Shown: positions 28,489 to 38,357, numbered from the stretch's first letter. The stretch: 64,000 nucleotides of DNA from Aliivibrio fischeri (GCF_009727955.1 NZ_WOBR01000016.1:1-64000), one strand, 5' to 3'. Notes: generated from the sequence alone by a model not told the origin. Numbers and translations are program-made.

Positions 28489-28583
28489 AACGGCATCCTT
28501 CTTACGACAACAGCCATAACACAACTTATGGCAGTATCCACTTTATAAGCATGGTCAATAAACGTAATTTGAGCAAATTTAAA

Positions 28584-28620
28584 ATAAAAAAATAGCGACT
28601 CAGTCACCTGAATCGCTACC
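28584..28620 (-). terminator. Intrinsic terminator of the TIGR04219 barrel gene
   Basis: On the minus strand TAGCGATTCAG pairs with CTGAGTCGCTA (one mismatch) around a tetraloop, followed by seven T (28592-28586). It lies 30 bp after the stop codon at 28650. Confidence 0.85.
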
Positions 28621-28649
28621 TTAAAAATAATTCGTTAGATTTTTATCGA

Positions 28650-29342
28650 TTAGAAATCAAACGACAAACCACCAAACCAGCCATCAACCATGACGTTTGC
28701 TTGGTCACTATCAAAGCCTTCAAAATAACCAAACTCATGATCCATTACACGATAACCAAGTTTGAATTCAACATCGACAGCATCAACAGGAAGAATGTAT
28801 TTCACACCGGCTTGACCATCCATTGTACGAGTATCACTGCTACTACCAAAATCATACTGACCAAAAATATGGAAGTTTGTATTTGGAATGTGCATCGATG
28901 CATCTGCATACATGTTTAGTGCTGTTTCACTAAAGCTTTGGTCTGCTGGACCTCCAGGAATCGAACCTCCCTTATTAAATTCACCGTTTGCAAATTGAGT
29001 TAATGTTAAACCTACATCAAATTGCAGGCCATCAGTCTCTAATAATTTGTAGTAACCGGTGTAGTCAATTTGGTCGTATTCAAAACGATCCGCTTTTACT
29101 GGCGTATAACGTACTTTTACATTAGGTAAAATTGGGTACGGGTGTTCAAAAGCAATAGAGAAAGCTTGCGATGCATCCACATCATTATCTCTTACCGCTC
29201 CCTCTTTAGAGCCAACTTTTCCATCAGGGAACCACGCATCAATAGCAACTTTAGTTGTAAATTCCTTCTCTGCTGAATGTGCAGGTACTGCCATAACTAA
29301 GGCAGCAGAAGCAACAACAGTGGCGAGGGATAATTTGTTCAT
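28650..29342 (-). CDS. TIGR04219 family outer-membrane beta-barrel protein
   Basis: The 230-residue precursor has a signal peptide (about 1-23, ending AHSA). The rest alternates polar and aromatic residues in strand-like stretches and ends in an aromatic residue (LSFDF), typical of outer-membrane barrels. Segments such as VAIDAWFPDGKVG and GYYKLLETDGLQFDVGLTL fit the TIGR04219 family. Function is unknown. It is a single gene with its own terminator. Confidence 0.75.
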   Translation of the reverse strand: MNKLSLATVVASAALVMAVPAHSAEKEFTTKVAIDAWFPDGKVGSKEGAVRDNDVDASQAFSIAFEHPYPILPNVKVRYTPVKADRFEYDQIDYTGYYKLLETDGLQFDVGLTLTQFANGEFNKGGSIPGGPADQSFSETALNMYADASMHIPNTNFHIFGQYDFGSSSDTRTMDGQAGVKYILPVDAVDVEFKLGYRVMDHEFGYFEGFDSDQANVMVDGWFGGLSFDF

Positions 29343-29460
29343 GCGTAGTCTCCATTTGCGACGCTATTTGGTTCATATGAAGTAATAATAAACGATTTGG
29401 TTTATTTATATACTCTTCTTTTACGTATCTAACTTAATTTATCGACAGAGTGGCTAAAAT

Positions 29461-30447
29461 CTATACATCTAATTCAGAAGGAATTTTAGCAAGAGCCGTT
29501 TCTACCACTTCAATGCCTGCTCCTGGCTTATGCGCATTTTCGCTGATATAACGACGCCATTGTCTCGCACCCGGCATGCTTTGGAATAGACCTAACATAT
29601 GACGAGTAATATGGCCTAAGTAAGCCCCATTCTCTAGCTGACGTTCAATATATGGGTACATAGACTCAACAATCTCACGACGCTTTTTAATTGGCTTGTC
29701 ACTACCAAAAAGTTGTTGATCAACTTCCGCTAATAAATACGGGCTTTGGTAAGCTTCACGTCCAATCATCACACCGTCTAAATGCTCTAAATGCTCTTTT
29801 GCTTCCGCTAATGTTTTAATACCACCATTAACCGCAATAATTAATTGTGGGAAATCTTTCTTAATTTGATACGCACGTGGATAATCAAGTGGCGGGATCT
29901 CGCGGTTTTCTTTCGGGCTCAAACCACTTAACCATGCTTTACGAGCATGAATAGTAAATTGATCACAACCGCCCTTTTCATGAACTGTTGAAACAAACTT
30001 AGTTAAAAACTCATAGCTATCTTGGTCATCAATACCAATACGAGTTTTTACCGTTACAGGAATATCAACCACTGCTTTCATTTCAGCGACACATTCAGCA
30101 ACTAAGTCCGGTTCTGCCATTAAACAAGCACCAAAACGGCCATTTTGTACTCGATCTGATGGGCAACCCACATTTAGGTTTACTTCATCGTAGCCACGTT
30201 CTGCTGCTAATTTTGCGCAATGAACTAAATCTTTAACGTTTGAACCACCTAGTTGTAAGGCTACTGGATGCTCTTCTTCGTTATACACAAGAAAATCACC
30301 TTTACCATGAATGATCGCACCAGTAGTTACCATCTCAGTATATAAAAGCGCATGCTCAGATAATTGACGATGGAAATAACGACAGTGACGATCTGTCCAA
30401 TCAAGCATAGGGGCAACAGAAAAACGTTGTAGTGGATAAGAGCTCAT
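29461..30447 (-). CDS. dusA: tRNA-dihydrouridine(20/20a) synthase DusA
   Basis: DusA reduces uridine 20 and 20a in the D-loop of tRNA using FMN and NADPH. The 328-residue TIM-barrel protein begins with the FMN-binding [13 protein letters not shown]. The catalytic Cys95 lies in [14 protein letters not shown]. The FMN phosphate site follows (VNGGIKT, MIGREAY). The length matches the DusA subfamily and not DusB or DusC. It is divergent from zur with about 180 bp between, the same pairing as in E. coli. Confidence 0.95.
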   Translation of the reverse strand: MSSYPLQRFSVAPMLDWTDRHCRYFHRQLSEHALLYTEMVTTGAIIHGKGDFLVYNEEEHPVALQLGGSNVKDLVHCAKLAAERGYDEVNLNVGCPSDRVQNGRFGACLMAEPDLVAECVAEMKAVVDIPVTVKTRIGIDDQDSYEFLTKFVSTVHEKGGCDQFTIHARKAWLSGLSPKENREIPPLDYPRAYQIKKDFPQLIIAVNGGIKTLAEAKEHLEHLDGVMIGREAYQSPYLLAEVDQQLFGSDKPIKKRREIVESMYPYIERQLENGAYLGHITRHMLGLFQSMPGARQWRRYISENAHKPGAGIEVVETALAKIPSELDV

Positions 30448-30626
30448 AGGTTAATTCTTTCAGTGATCAAGGCCTCAATTCTAACATAATAAGAACACAA
30501 ACAACCATCCCATAAACTCTATTAGGCAACTCACATAACAAATAATAATTCTCTAAATAGTGGATAAAAAATAACGAGAGTTATGTTAAACTCCTCAACT
30601 TGTTCAAAAAATAAGACATATTTTCA

Positions 30627-31076
30627 TTGAATCGTACACAAAAACAAAAGGTTGAGCTGTTATGCCAACAACGTGGAGTAAGGTTAACCCCACAACGATT
30701 AACTGTTTTAGAACTGATTGTCACTCATCAGGGAGCGATCAGTGCTTATGACCTATTAGAACAATTAAAACAAATAGAACCCCAAGCAAAGCCACCAACC
30801 ATTTATCGAGCATTAGATTTTTTGGTCACTCAAGGCTTTGTGCATAAGGTCGAATCAATAAATAGCTATATTTCTTGCTGTGTGATCGGTGAACACGCTC
30901 ATTTTTCACAACTTTTCATCTGTCGAACTTGCGATGACGTTGTTGAATTCCATGATAATGATATTACTAAGCAGCTAACTAAACATGCTGAACAAATCGG
31001 TTTTTCAGTTGAGAACCATATTGTTGAAACTCATGGCACTTGCAAGACTTGTTTAAGTAACAATAAGAAAAATTAA
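30627..31076 (+). CDS. zur: Zinc uptake regulator Zur (Fur family)
   Basis: Zur represses zinc-uptake genes when loaded with zinc. The 149 residues show the Fur-type winged helix (RLTPQRLTVLELIV, AKPPTIYRALDFLVTQGFVHKVES) and two structural CXXC pairs, C99/C102 and C139/C142, with HAHFSQLFIC before the first. The start is a TTG at 30627; no other start codon fits the family N-terminus, and no clear Shine-Dalgarno precedes it. The Zur box at 7696-7716 is a likely target. The gene is divergent from dusA and followed 27 bp later by cheX. Confidence 0.93.
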   Translation: MNRTQKQKVELLCQQRGVRLTPQRLTVLELIVTHQGAISAYDLLEQLKQIEPQAKPPTIYRALDFLVTQGFVHKVESINSYISCCVIGEHAHFSQLFICRTCDDVVEFHDNDITKQLTKHAEQIGFSVENHIVETHGTCKTCLSNNKKN

Positions 31077-31103
31077 AATAATATTTAAAGGACATCACTC
31101 ACC

Positions 31104-31565
31104 ATGCGCGCTGAATTTGTAAACCCATTCTTAGCTTCATTTATGAATGTTATTAAAACGATGGCATCAATGGACTTAAAACCTCAAAAGCCTCGTATCA
31201 AAAAAGATGAAATTGCCCGTGGTGATGTATCAGGCCTAATAGGAATGGTTGGCCCTCAAAGTAAAGGTTCAATGTCGATTACTTTTGATGAGCAACTTGC
31301 TCTACAAGTAATGCAAAACATGTTGGGTGAACGCCCAAACAGCATTAATGAAGAAGTAACTGATATGGTTGGTGAAATCACCAATATGGTTACTGGTGGA
31401 GCAAAACGCATTCTTTCTGAAAGTGGTTTTGAATTTAATATGGCAACGCCTATCGTTGTATCAGGTAAAGGCCATACCATTACTCATAAATGTGAAGGTG
31501 CGATTATTATCATGCCATTTGCTTCTGAATGGGGTAATGCATTTATTGAGATCTGTTTTGAGTAA
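31104..31565 (+). CDS. cheX: CheX-family chemotaxis phosphatase-like protein
   Basis: CheC/CheX/FliY-family proteins dephosphorylate CheY. The 153-residue protein has the CheX core with the active-site helix DMVGEITNMVTGGAK, giving Glu91 and Asn94 in the E-X2-N arrangement of the phosphatase site. It has a single such motif, as in CheX and unlike CheC with two. No other chemotaxis gene is nearby. It lies 27 bp after zur and may be read through from it. AAAGGA precedes the ATG. The phosphatase role is a family inference. Confidence 0.88.
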   Translation: MRAEFVNPFLASFMNVIKTMASMDLKPQKPRIKKDEIARGDVSGLIGMVGPQSKGSMSITFDEQLALQVMQNMLGERPNSINEEVTDMVGEITNMVTGGAKRILSESGFEFNMATPIVVSGKGHTITHKCEGAIIIMPFASEWGNAFIEICFE

Positions 31566-31630
31566 CAGGGGCTAGAAACTAGAACGCTGCGCTTCTATAA
31601 GAGCAAAAGCAAGAGCTAGGATTCAGAAAA
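31566..31630. repeat. Degenerate heptamer-repeat element downstream of cheX
   Basis: This intergenic stretch contains CTAGAAA-CTAGAA, the core ACGCTGCGCT (31584-31593), AAGAGCAAAAGC and AGGATTCAG. The core is the reverse complement of AGCGCAGCGT, which occurs twice near 57.3 kb, and the AGGATTC unit matches the array after leuD. It looks like a short or decayed copy of the same intergenic repeat family. Confidence 0.55.
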
Positions 31631-31634
31631 TGAT

Positions 31635-31667
31635 AAAGGTTGATATTTAGGGATCAGCCTTTTTTAT
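31635..31667 (+). terminator. Intrinsic terminator after cheX
   Basis: AAAGGTTGAT (31635-31644) pairs with ATCAGCCTTT (31653-31662, one G-U pair), followed by TTTTA. Confidence 0.82.
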
Positions 31668-31688
31668 TGCCTGTAATATAGATAAATA

Positions 31689-31781
31689 ATACCAATCCAG
31701 GTAAGTAGTTGATCAGATAATTGCGTAGGAAAAATCGATTTTAACAAGCAAGAATGATCAAATATTTATGTGGATTGGTAT
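31689..31781. mobile_element. MITE-like 93-bp element with 11-bp inverted ends
   Basis: ATACCAATCCA (31689-31699) and TGGATTGGTAT (31771-31781) are perfect inverted repeats that bound 71 bp of AT-rich DNA without an ORF. The element sits between the cheX and pgi terminators. Flanks are AT-rich (TAA on the left, AAAT on the right), so a TA-type target duplication cannot be told apart from background. The outline fits a non-autonomous miniature element; no transposase is in the window. Confidence 0.55.
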
Positions 31782-31785
31782 AAAT

Positions 31786-31816
31786 ACAAAAAGAGCCGAC
31801 CGAAGTCAGCTCTTTA
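31786..31816 (-). terminator. Intrinsic terminator of pgi
   Basis: On the minus strand AAAGAGCTGAC pairs with GTCGGCTCTTT around a TTCG tetraloop, with TTTTTG after the stem. It ends 24 bp past the pgi stop codon. Confidence 0.88.
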
Positions 31817-31839
31817 TTATAAACGTTATAACTCAACCA

Positions 31840-33492
31840 TTAAGCTTTAAGCGCTTTAAATGCGTTGATTAGACCGTTAGTTGAGCTATCGTGAGACGTT
31901 ACTGCTTTATCATCAGCAAGCTCAGGAAGAATTTGGTTAGCCAGTTGCTTACCAAGCTCTACACCCCATTGGTCGAAGCTGAAAATATTCCAAATCACAC
32001 CTTGTACAAAGATTTTGTGTTCGTACATTGCGATAAGGTTACCTAGTGTTTTCGGAGTAACTTGTTTAACAAGAATTGAGTTCGTTGGGCGATTACCTTC
32101 AAATACTTTAAATGGTACTAGCTCAGCTACTTCCGCTTCTGTTTTTCCTGCAGCAGCAAATTCAGCTTTCACAGTCTCTTCTGTTTTACCAAACGCTAAC
32201 GCTTCAGTTTGTGCGAAGAAGTTAGACATCAGTTTTTGATGATGATCGCCTACTTGGTTGTGGCTAATTGCAGGAGCAATAAAATCACAAGGGATAAGTT
32301 TTGTACCTTGGTGAATTAATTGATAGAACGCATGTTGACCATTTGTACCTGGTTCACCCCAAATAATTGGACCTGTTTGGTAATCAACAGGATTACCATT
32401 ACGATCAACACACTTACCATTTGATTCCATGTTGCCTTGTTGGAAGTACGCAGCAAAACGATGTAAGTATTGGTCGTATGGAAGAATAGATTCAGATTCA
32501 GCACCGTGGAAGTTGTTATACCATAGGCCGATTAGCGCTAAAATAACAGGTACGTTATTTTCAAGATCAGTTTCAGCGAAGTGTTTATCTACTTCATGAG
32601 CACCTTCTAATAACTCAATAAAGTTATCAAAACCAACCGCTAATGCGATAGAAAGACCGATAGCAGACCATAGTGAGTAACGACCACCAACCCAATCCCA
32701 GAATTCAAACATGTTGTCTGTATCAATACCAAACTCAGATACAGATTGTGCGTTTGTTGATAGTGCGGCAAAGTGTTTAGCAACGTGCGCTTGATCGCCA
32801 GCTTCAGCAAGGAACCAATCACGAGCACTGTGTGCATTCGTCATTGTTTCTTGAGTTGTGAACGTCTTAGAGGCGATTAAGAATAATGTTGTTTCTGGGT
32901 TTAGTGGCTTCAATGTTTCAACAATGTGCGTACCATCTACGTTAGAAACAAAGTGCATGTTTAGACGAGTTTTGTATGGTGCTAGCGCTTCAGATACCAT
33001 GTATGGACCAAGGTCTGAACCACCGATACCGATATTTACGATATCAGTAATTTCTTTGCCTGTGTAACCTTTCCATTCACCTGAAATTAAACGTTCAGTG
33101 AAACCTTTCATTTTTTCTAAGACTGCATTCACTGCAGGCATTACGTCTTCACCATCAACCATAATTGGTGTGTTGCTACGGTTACGAAGTGCAGTATGAA
33201 GCACTGAACGACCTTCAGTTTTATTGATTTTTTCACCACTGAACATCGCTGTAATTGCTGAAGATAATTCAGTTTGCTCAGCAAGTGCAAACAACTTCTT
33301 CATCGTTTCTTCAGTAATTAAGTTTTTAGAGAAATCGACTAAAATATCTTGGCCAAACGTTGCTGAAAACTTATCAAAACGTTGTGCATCAGCAGCAAAT
33401 AAATCTGATAAATTAAAATCTTGTGCTGTTTCAAAGTGCGCTGTTAAGTCTGCCCAAGCTTGAGTTTCTGTTGGGTTGATGTTTTTTAACAT
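31840..33492 (-). CDS. pgi: Glucose-6-phosphate isomerase
   Basis: Pgi interconverts glucose 6-phosphate and fructose 6-phosphate in glycolysis and gluconeogenesis. The 550 residues match the bacterial long form. Family blocks include [14 protein letters not shown], the signature region [19 protein letters not shown] with the catalytic His, and [11 protein letters not shown] near the C-terminus with the catalytic Lys. It is a single gene. The 215-bp upstream gap contains one perfect CRP half-site (TGTGA) but no convincing second half. Confidence 0.97.
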   Translation of the reverse strand: MLKNINPTETQAWADLTAHFETAQDFNLSDLFAADAQRFDKFSATFGQDILVDFSKNLITEETMKKLFALAEQTELSSAITAMFSGEKINKTEGRSVLHTALRNRSNTPIMVDGEDVMPAVNAVLEKMKGFTERLISGEWKGYTGKEITDIVNIGIGGSDLGPYMVSEALAPYKTRLNMHFVSNVDGTHIVETLKPLNPETTLFLIASKTFTTQETMTNAHSARDWFLAEAGDQAHVAKHFAALSTNAQSVSEFGIDTDNMFEFWDWVGGRYSLWSAIGLSIALAVGFDNFIELLEGAHEVDKHFAETDLENNVPVILALIGLWYNNFHGAESESILPYDQYLHRFAAYFQQGNMESNGKCVDRNGNPVDYQTGPIIWGEPGTNGQHAFYQLIHQGTKLIPCDFIAPAISHNQVGDHHQKLMSNFFAQTEALAFGKTEETVKAEFAAAGKTEAEVAELVPFKVFEGNRPTNSILVKQVTPKTLGNLIAMYEHKIFVQGVIWNIFSFDQWGVELGKQLANQILPELADDKAVTSHDSSTNGLINAFKALKA

Positions 33493-33707
33493 GGTAAAAA
33501 TATCCTGTGTAATATGCTTGTAAGTTCAAAGTCGTAACTAAGAACTCCCCGTTTTTACGAATCTAAAAAATTGGTGAACTTTATTTATTATGACCAAAAC
33601 TACGCTCACCCTTTTTGAGTTAGGTCACATTAAAACTTTTATTAGTGAACATTATCCCAATCCAAATGAAAGAACACTAGAGTTCACTTCATTTTTATCA
33701 TAAATAT

Positions 33708-34925
33708 CTAGAAAGGCTGATTAATCATCACTCTAAATTGACTTTCTTCATTACCCCATGCCATTTCGGTTCTAACCACAATCCCTTCAACTTGAAAGCG
33801 AATAGCTCCACCGGCGCTCCACTTCATATCACTATGAAGTGTGGATAAAGAGAATTCATCAGCAACTCGTCCGGCATCAACAAAAGCAACCCATTGCCAC
33901 CAAGGTACATCATAAAGATTAAAGATAGGCCATTCTTCTAAAGGCTGCCAATCAGGCATTACACGATATTCTGCAGAATAATGCACAGCAGATCGCCCAT
34001 GAAAGCGTCCACCACCAAAACTTCTTAATCGATATAATCCACCCAATCTTATTCCTGCATATTCAGGAGGTTGATGCTGTTCGTCCCAACTTGGCGTGTC
34101 TGCAATATACATATCTAAAGCCAATACTTGCTTATTTATTACATCGCCTAAATTACCTAAATCAAAAAAGGCACTTTGTTGGTATTCCCACGTCCACCAC
34201 TCTTGCTGTGAACCCGTTTCAGGAGAATAGGTAAAATCCAATTCGGTACGAGAACCATGCGTAGTATTTCGAACACTATTTCGATTATCCCAATCAAAAT
34301 GAACCTTCATTCCCCAGTTCGATTCTGGCTCATTCCATCCAGCAACATCAGACAATTCACGAGAATAATAAAATGGGCTTAACTCTATACTCGACACACC
34401 GCTATCAAGAGGATTAAACCCCTTAATTTTCCGTTCCGGTTGATATGCAGCTCTTGCCCCAATGCTTTCTCCATTACCGATAGGCAAGACATATTGTGCA
34501 GTTAAATGATATTGAGCCTCAACGCTGTCCGTAAACACCTCTTGTTCTGGCAAAGAATCATTACTTCCCGCTGCGCCAAGATGATAATCCATGTCTTTAA
34601 AGCTAGCATTATAGGCATTGGCACCAACTAACCATGAATGGCTAATTTGAAAATTATTTGCTGATAAATAAGTAAGATACGAACCTTTACTAGAATACAA
34701 ACCAGCAGCAAACAATGTTGCTTGAGGTTGCCCAACGCCTTTCATTACACCCGCAGCGCCTATGGTAGTCCCTAAGCTCTCTGATGAGTACATAAAAGGG
34801 ACAGCAGCAGTTTCTGGTAAAGACGTAGGCCAAATATCGCTTTCTGAAAAAGCCAAGTTAGAAATAAGAAAAAGCGCTAAACCAGTAGCGCTTTTAAAAG
34901 AAAATGAATTCAAGAAGACTCTCAT
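33708..34925 (-). CDS. Omp85-like surface-antigen beta-barrel protein lacking POTRA domains
   Basis: The 405-residue precursor has a signal peptide (about 1-27, ending NLAFS). The mature protein is strand-rich throughout and shows the bacterial surface antigen/Omp85 barrel signatures GGLYRLRSFGGGRFHGRSAV and WVAFVDAGRVAD. It ends in a typical terminal strand (FRVMINQPF). There is no room for POTRA repeats before the barrel, so it is unlike TamA or BamA. The start codon overlaps the alr stop (TAATG), so the two are translationally coupled. Function is unknown. Confidence 0.8.
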   Translation of the reverse strand: MRVFLNSFSFKSATGLALFLISNLAFSESDIWPTSLPETAAVPFMYSSESLGTTIGAAGVMKGVGQPQATLFAAGLYSSKGSYLTYLSANNFQISHSWLVGANAYNASFKDMDYHLGAAGSNDSLPEQEVFTDSVEAQYHLTAQYVLPIGNGESIGARAAYQPERKIKGFNPLDSGVSSIELSPFYYSRELSDVAGWNEPESNWGMKVHFDWDNRNSVRNTTHGSRTELDFTYSPETGSQQEWWTWEYQQSAFFDLGNLGDVINKQVLALDMYIADTPSWDEQHQPPEYAGIRLGGLYRLRSFGGGRFHGRSAVHYSAEYRVMPDWQPLEEWPIFNLYDVPWWQWVAFVDAGRVADEFSLSTLHSDMKWSAGGAIRFQVEGIVVRTEMAWGNEESQFRVMINQPF

Positions 34926-36007
34926 TAAGTGTATTGCATTTGCACACGTGATGTTAATTTAGTCACTAACTCGTAGGCAATAGTTCCAATATGCTCTGCG
35001 ACTTCTTCTGAAGGAAGATCTCGTCCCCATAAAATGGCTTCATCCCCCACTTTATCTTGAGCGTCCGGCCCCAAATCAACGGTCAACATATCCATAGATA
35101 CTCGACCAGCAATAGGTACTTTGCGCCCATTAACTAACACTGGTGTACCATTTGGAGCTGTGCGAGGGTACCCATCACCATAACCAATCGCAATAACACC
35201 AATTTTAGTATCACGCTCACTGGTCCACATTCCACCATAGCCAACACTTTCTCCCGCTTTTACATCACGAACTGCGATCAAATGGGAGGTAAGGGTCATC
35301 GTAGGCAAATAACCTAACTCTTGTGCGGATTGTTCTGCAAATGGAGAAACGCCATACATAATAATGCCAGGGCGAACCCAATCTAAACGACTATCAGGCC
35401 AAGCTAATAACCCTGCAGACGCAGCAAGAGAACGCTCTCCCTGACACCCTTTTGTTAACGACATAAAGGTATCGATTTGCTCTGTTGTCGTTGAACTATC
35501 AAGTTCATCAGCACAACCAAAGTGACTCATATAACGCAAAGGTTTAGCGACATTCTTACAAGCATGCAGTCTATCAACATATTCTTGAAATTCTTCAGGG
35601 CGAATACCTAAACGGTGCATACCTGAATCTACTTTTAACCAAGCAACGACTGGAAATTCTAAGTCTGTGCTTTCTAATGCTTCTAACTGCTCTTTACAAT
35701 GAATAGCCGTTTGAATGTTATTAGTCACCAAAATAGGCAAGTCACCTGCAGAGTAGAACCCTTCAAGTAGTAAAATAGGTTTTACAATACCGCCTGCTCG
35801 AAGCTGCAGCGCCTCTTCAATACGAGCGACACCAAATGCATCAGCTCCTTGCGCACCTTTAGCGATATTCAGCAATCCATGGCCATACCCATTTGCTTTT
35901 ACAACAGCCAGTAACTTGCTACTCGGAGCTTGTTGTTTAATCTTTTGCAAATTGTGGGCAAGTGCAGACATATCAATCTGCGCTGTGGCCGCTTTCATAT
36001 AACTCAT
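34925..36007 (-). CDS. alr: Alanine racemase
   Basis: Alr converts L-alanine to D-alanine for peptidoglycan using pyridoxal phosphate. The 360-residue protein has the PLP lysine (Lys37) in [11 protein letters not shown], the HFGCADE block and the second catalytic tyrosine region, VGYGGMW. AAGG lies 7 bases before the ATG at 36007; a second ATG three codons on matches the E. coli N-terminus equally well. It is 12 bp behind dnaB, as in many gammaproteobacteria, and overlaps the downstream barrel gene by one base. Confidence 0.96.
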   Translation of the reverse strand: MSYMKAATAQIDMSALAHNLQKIKQQAPSSKLLAVVKANGYGHGLLNIAKGAQGADAFGVARIEEALQLRAGGIVKPILLLEGFYSAGDLPILVTNNIQTAIHCKEQLEALESTDLEFPVVAWLKVDSGMHRLGIRPEEFQEYVDRLHACKNVAKPLRYMSHFGCADELDSSTTTEQIDTFMSLTKGCQGERSLAASAGLLAWPDSRLDWVRPGIIMYGVSPFAEQSAQELGYLPTMTLTSHLIAVRDVKAGESVGYGGMWTSERDTKIGVIAIGYGDGYPRTAPNGTPVLVNGRKVPIAGRVSMDMLTVDLGPDAQDKVGDEAILWGRDLPSEEVAEHIGTIAYELVTKLTSRVQMQYT

Positions 36008-36019
36008 GATTCAGCCTTA

Positions 36020-37417
36020 TTATTCATCATCAAACGCAGGGCCTGCGTAATTATCAAAACGAGAAAATTGCCCTTGGAAAGTCAAGCTAACAGAACCGAT
36101 AGGACCGTTACGTTGCTTACCAATAATAATTTCAGCGATACCTTTACGATTACTCTCAGGGTTATATACCTCATCACGGTAAATAAACATGATTAAATCG
36201 GCATCCTGCTCGATCGCACCCGATTCACGCAAATCCGAGTTAATCGGACGTTTATCAGCACGTTGCTCTAGGGAACGGTTAAGTTGCGACAGCGCCACAA
36301 CAGGAACGTTCAACTCTTTAGCTAACGCTTTTAACGATCGTGATATTTCAGAGATCTCTAACGTACGGTTATCTTGCAAACCAGGTACACGCATTAATTG
36401 AAGATAATCGACCATGATCATACTTAGACCACCCGATTCACGCGCAACACGACGAGCACGTGAACGCAATTCTGTCGGTGTTAAGCCTGAGCTATCATCG
36501 ATATACATATTTTTCTTCTGAGTCAAAATGCCCATAGTAGAAGAAATACGAGCCCAATCTTCGTCATCAAGCTGGCCGGTACGAATTTTAGTTTGGTCTA
36601 CACGAGAAAGAGAAGCCAACATACGCATCATTAGCTGTTCTGCGGGCATCTCTAAAGAAAAGATAAGGACAGGTTTATCTTGGTCCATTGCTGCGTTTTC
36701 ACATAAGTTCATCGCAAAGGTAGTTTTACCCATCGATGGACGAGCAGCAACGATAATTAAATCTGACCCTTGTAAACCTGCGGTTTTCTTATTGAGGTCA
36801 GTAAAACCAGTTGAAACCCCCGTTACACCATCTTGTGGGCTTTGGTATAAAATTTCGATACGTTCTAGCGTTTTCTCTAGAATTGAGTCGACATTTTGAG
36901 GGCCTTCATTTTCGGTAGTACGTTCTTCTGCAATGGCAAATACTTTACTCTCTGCCATATCAAGTAAATCTTCAGAAGTTCGTCCTTGAGGATCATAACC
37001 CGCATCTGCGATTTCATTCGCAACACCAATCAGGTTACGTACCATTGCACGCTCACGCACGATATCTGCATACGCGTTAATATTGGCTGCACTTGGTGTG
37101 TTTTTAGCTAAATCAGCTAAATAAGCAAAACCACCAACCGAGTCTAAATTTTCATGGCGCTCAAGATGCTCTGATAACGTAATCAAATCCAAAGGCAAAC
37201 TGTCTTCTAGGATGGCTTTAAGTGATTCAAAAATCAATCTATGTGGGCGACTATAGAAATCACTTGCCACTACTTTTTCGGCAACCGTATCCCAACGTTC
37301 ATTATCAAGTAGCAAACCACCTAACACTGATTGTTCAGCTTCTAACGAATGCGGTGGTACTTTTAACGCGTCTACTTGTGCGTCTGGTTTGCGATTTTGC
37401 TTACGATTATCAGCCAT
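36020..37417 (-). CDS. dnaB: Replicative DNA helicase DnaB
   Basis: DnaB is the ring helicase that unwinds DNA at the replication fork. The 465 residues comprise an N-terminal primase-interacting domain (about 20-125), a linker and a RecA-like ATPase with Walker A ARPSMGKT (225-232), the MIMVDYLQLM Walker B region and the SQLNRSLEQRADKRP arginine-finger region. No intein interrupts the Walker motif. It is followed by alr after 12 bp, and the pair probably forms an operon with the barrel gene. Confidence 0.97.
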   Translation of the reverse strand: MADNRKQNRKPDAQVDALKVPPHSLEAEQSVLGGLLLDNERWDTVAEKVVASDFYSRPHRLIFESLKAILEDSLPLDLITLSEHLERHENLDSVGGFAYLADLAKNTPSAANINAYADIVRERAMVRNLIGVANEIADAGYDPQGRTSEDLLDMAESKVFAIAEERTTENEGPQNVDSILEKTLERIEILYQSPQDGVTGVSTGFTDLNKKTAGLQGSDLIIVAARPSMGKTTFAMNLCENAAMDQDKPVLIFSLEMPAEQLMMRMLASLSRVDQTKIRTGQLDDEDWARISSTMGILTQKKNMYIDDSSGLTPTELRSRARRVARESGGLSMIMVDYLQLMRVPGLQDNRTLEISEISRSLKALAKELNVPVVALSQLNRSLEQRADKRPINSDLRESGAIEQDADLIMFIYRDEVYNPESNRKGIAEIIIGKQRNGPIGSVSLTFQGQFSRFDNYAGPAFDDE

Positions 37418-37598
37418 TACTACTCTTTCACCATCCTAAATTTAGCCCTACATTATAACCATTTGGCAAAGGGATGAAATAACTATCCTTCCATCTCCAT
37501 CACTCCTTTCGCAAAATAAAGATTTTGACTCAAATTTAACTCACGAATGTAATAATATACTTATACTCATCTACGATTTTATCTCTCAGGATTCATGT

Positions 37599-38357
37599 GT
37601 GTTAAAGAAAGGTTTACTTACAGGGCTTATCGCAATCAGTGCATCTGTTCATGCAAGTGAGACTGAAGATATGGACACATCGCCCCCTTCTCCATGGGAA
37701 AGCCAAGTGGAATTTGGCTACCAGTCAAACAGTGGAAATAGTGATTCTCAAGCACTCAACAGCCGTTTTGAGGGCAGCTACACATCTGGACAGCATCGTC
37801 ATACTGGTGAGATAAAATATTACCTATCAGAAAAGGATGGCGAAGCAGATAAAGATCAGCTCAGTATTAATTTACAGAGTGACTACAAGATCAGTCCTGA
37901 CTACTACCTCTATGCCAACTTTAAAGGGTTAAATACCAAATATAGTGCCTATTTCAATGATTATACGTTTTCAGGTGGTTTGGGTTACCAAGTAAGTAAT
38001 ACTGAAAAATTATTATTAGAAGTGGAATTTGGTCCAGGTTTTCGTTATCAAGACCCGAACCTTGATGAAATTGATGATGATGATTTAATCCTACCAGAGA
38101 CGGTTCAAGAACCTATTATCCGAACTAATGTTAATATGTCTTGGAACGCGCTTGATAACCTAACATTAGCAGGAGAAGTTACCGTAACAGCAGGTCACAG
38201 TAACACTCGTGTGGATTCAGAAGTCAGTGTGACAAACAACATCACAGAAGAAATCGCCCTAAAGATTGCGCAATCTCAACAGTATTTAGATCGCGTACCT
38301 CCAGGGCTAAGTAAAACTGATTCCGTATTCTCAATTAACTTACTGTTTTCATTTTAG
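37599..38357 (+). CDS. DUF481 family outer-membrane protein
   Basis: The 252-residue precursor has a signal peptide (about 1-19, ending ASVHA). The mature protein is strand-rich with the DUF481/YdiY-like block WESQVEFGYQSNSGNSDSQ, a long acidic insertion around residue 155 and a C-terminal barrel strand ending LLFSF. The family is annotated as salt-induced outer-membrane protein, with function unclear. The start is a GTG at 37599 with AGGA 7 bases upstream; the nearby ATG at 37595 is out of frame. It converges on the RND efflux gene with 11 bp between. Confidence 0.8.
   Translation: MLKKGLLTGLIAISASVHASETEDMDTSPPSPWESQVEFGYQSNSGNSDSQALNSRFEGSYTSGQHRHTGEIKYYLSEKDGEADKDQLSINLQSDYKISPDYYLYANFKGLNTKYSAYFNDYTFSGGLGYQVSNTEKLLLEVEFGPGFRYQDPNLDEIDDDDLILPETVQEPIIRTNVNMSWNALDNLTLAGEVTVTAGHSNTRVDSEVSVTNNITEEIALKIAQSQQYLDRVPPGLSKTDSVFSINLLFSF

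Noticed and set aside
28945-28975. A tRNA-like T-arm string (GGAATCGAACCTCC) on the plus strand
   Set aside because: It lies inside the reading frame of the barrel gene at 28650-29342, and no acceptor stem, anticodon arm or CCA end surrounds it.
30560-30600. Zur autoregulatory site before zur (ATAACGAGAGTTAT)
   Set aside because: The inverted halves are in the opposite order to the Zur consensus and too short.
33600-33640. CRP site upstream of pgi
   Set aside because: One TGTGA half-site on the minus strand without a matching second half.
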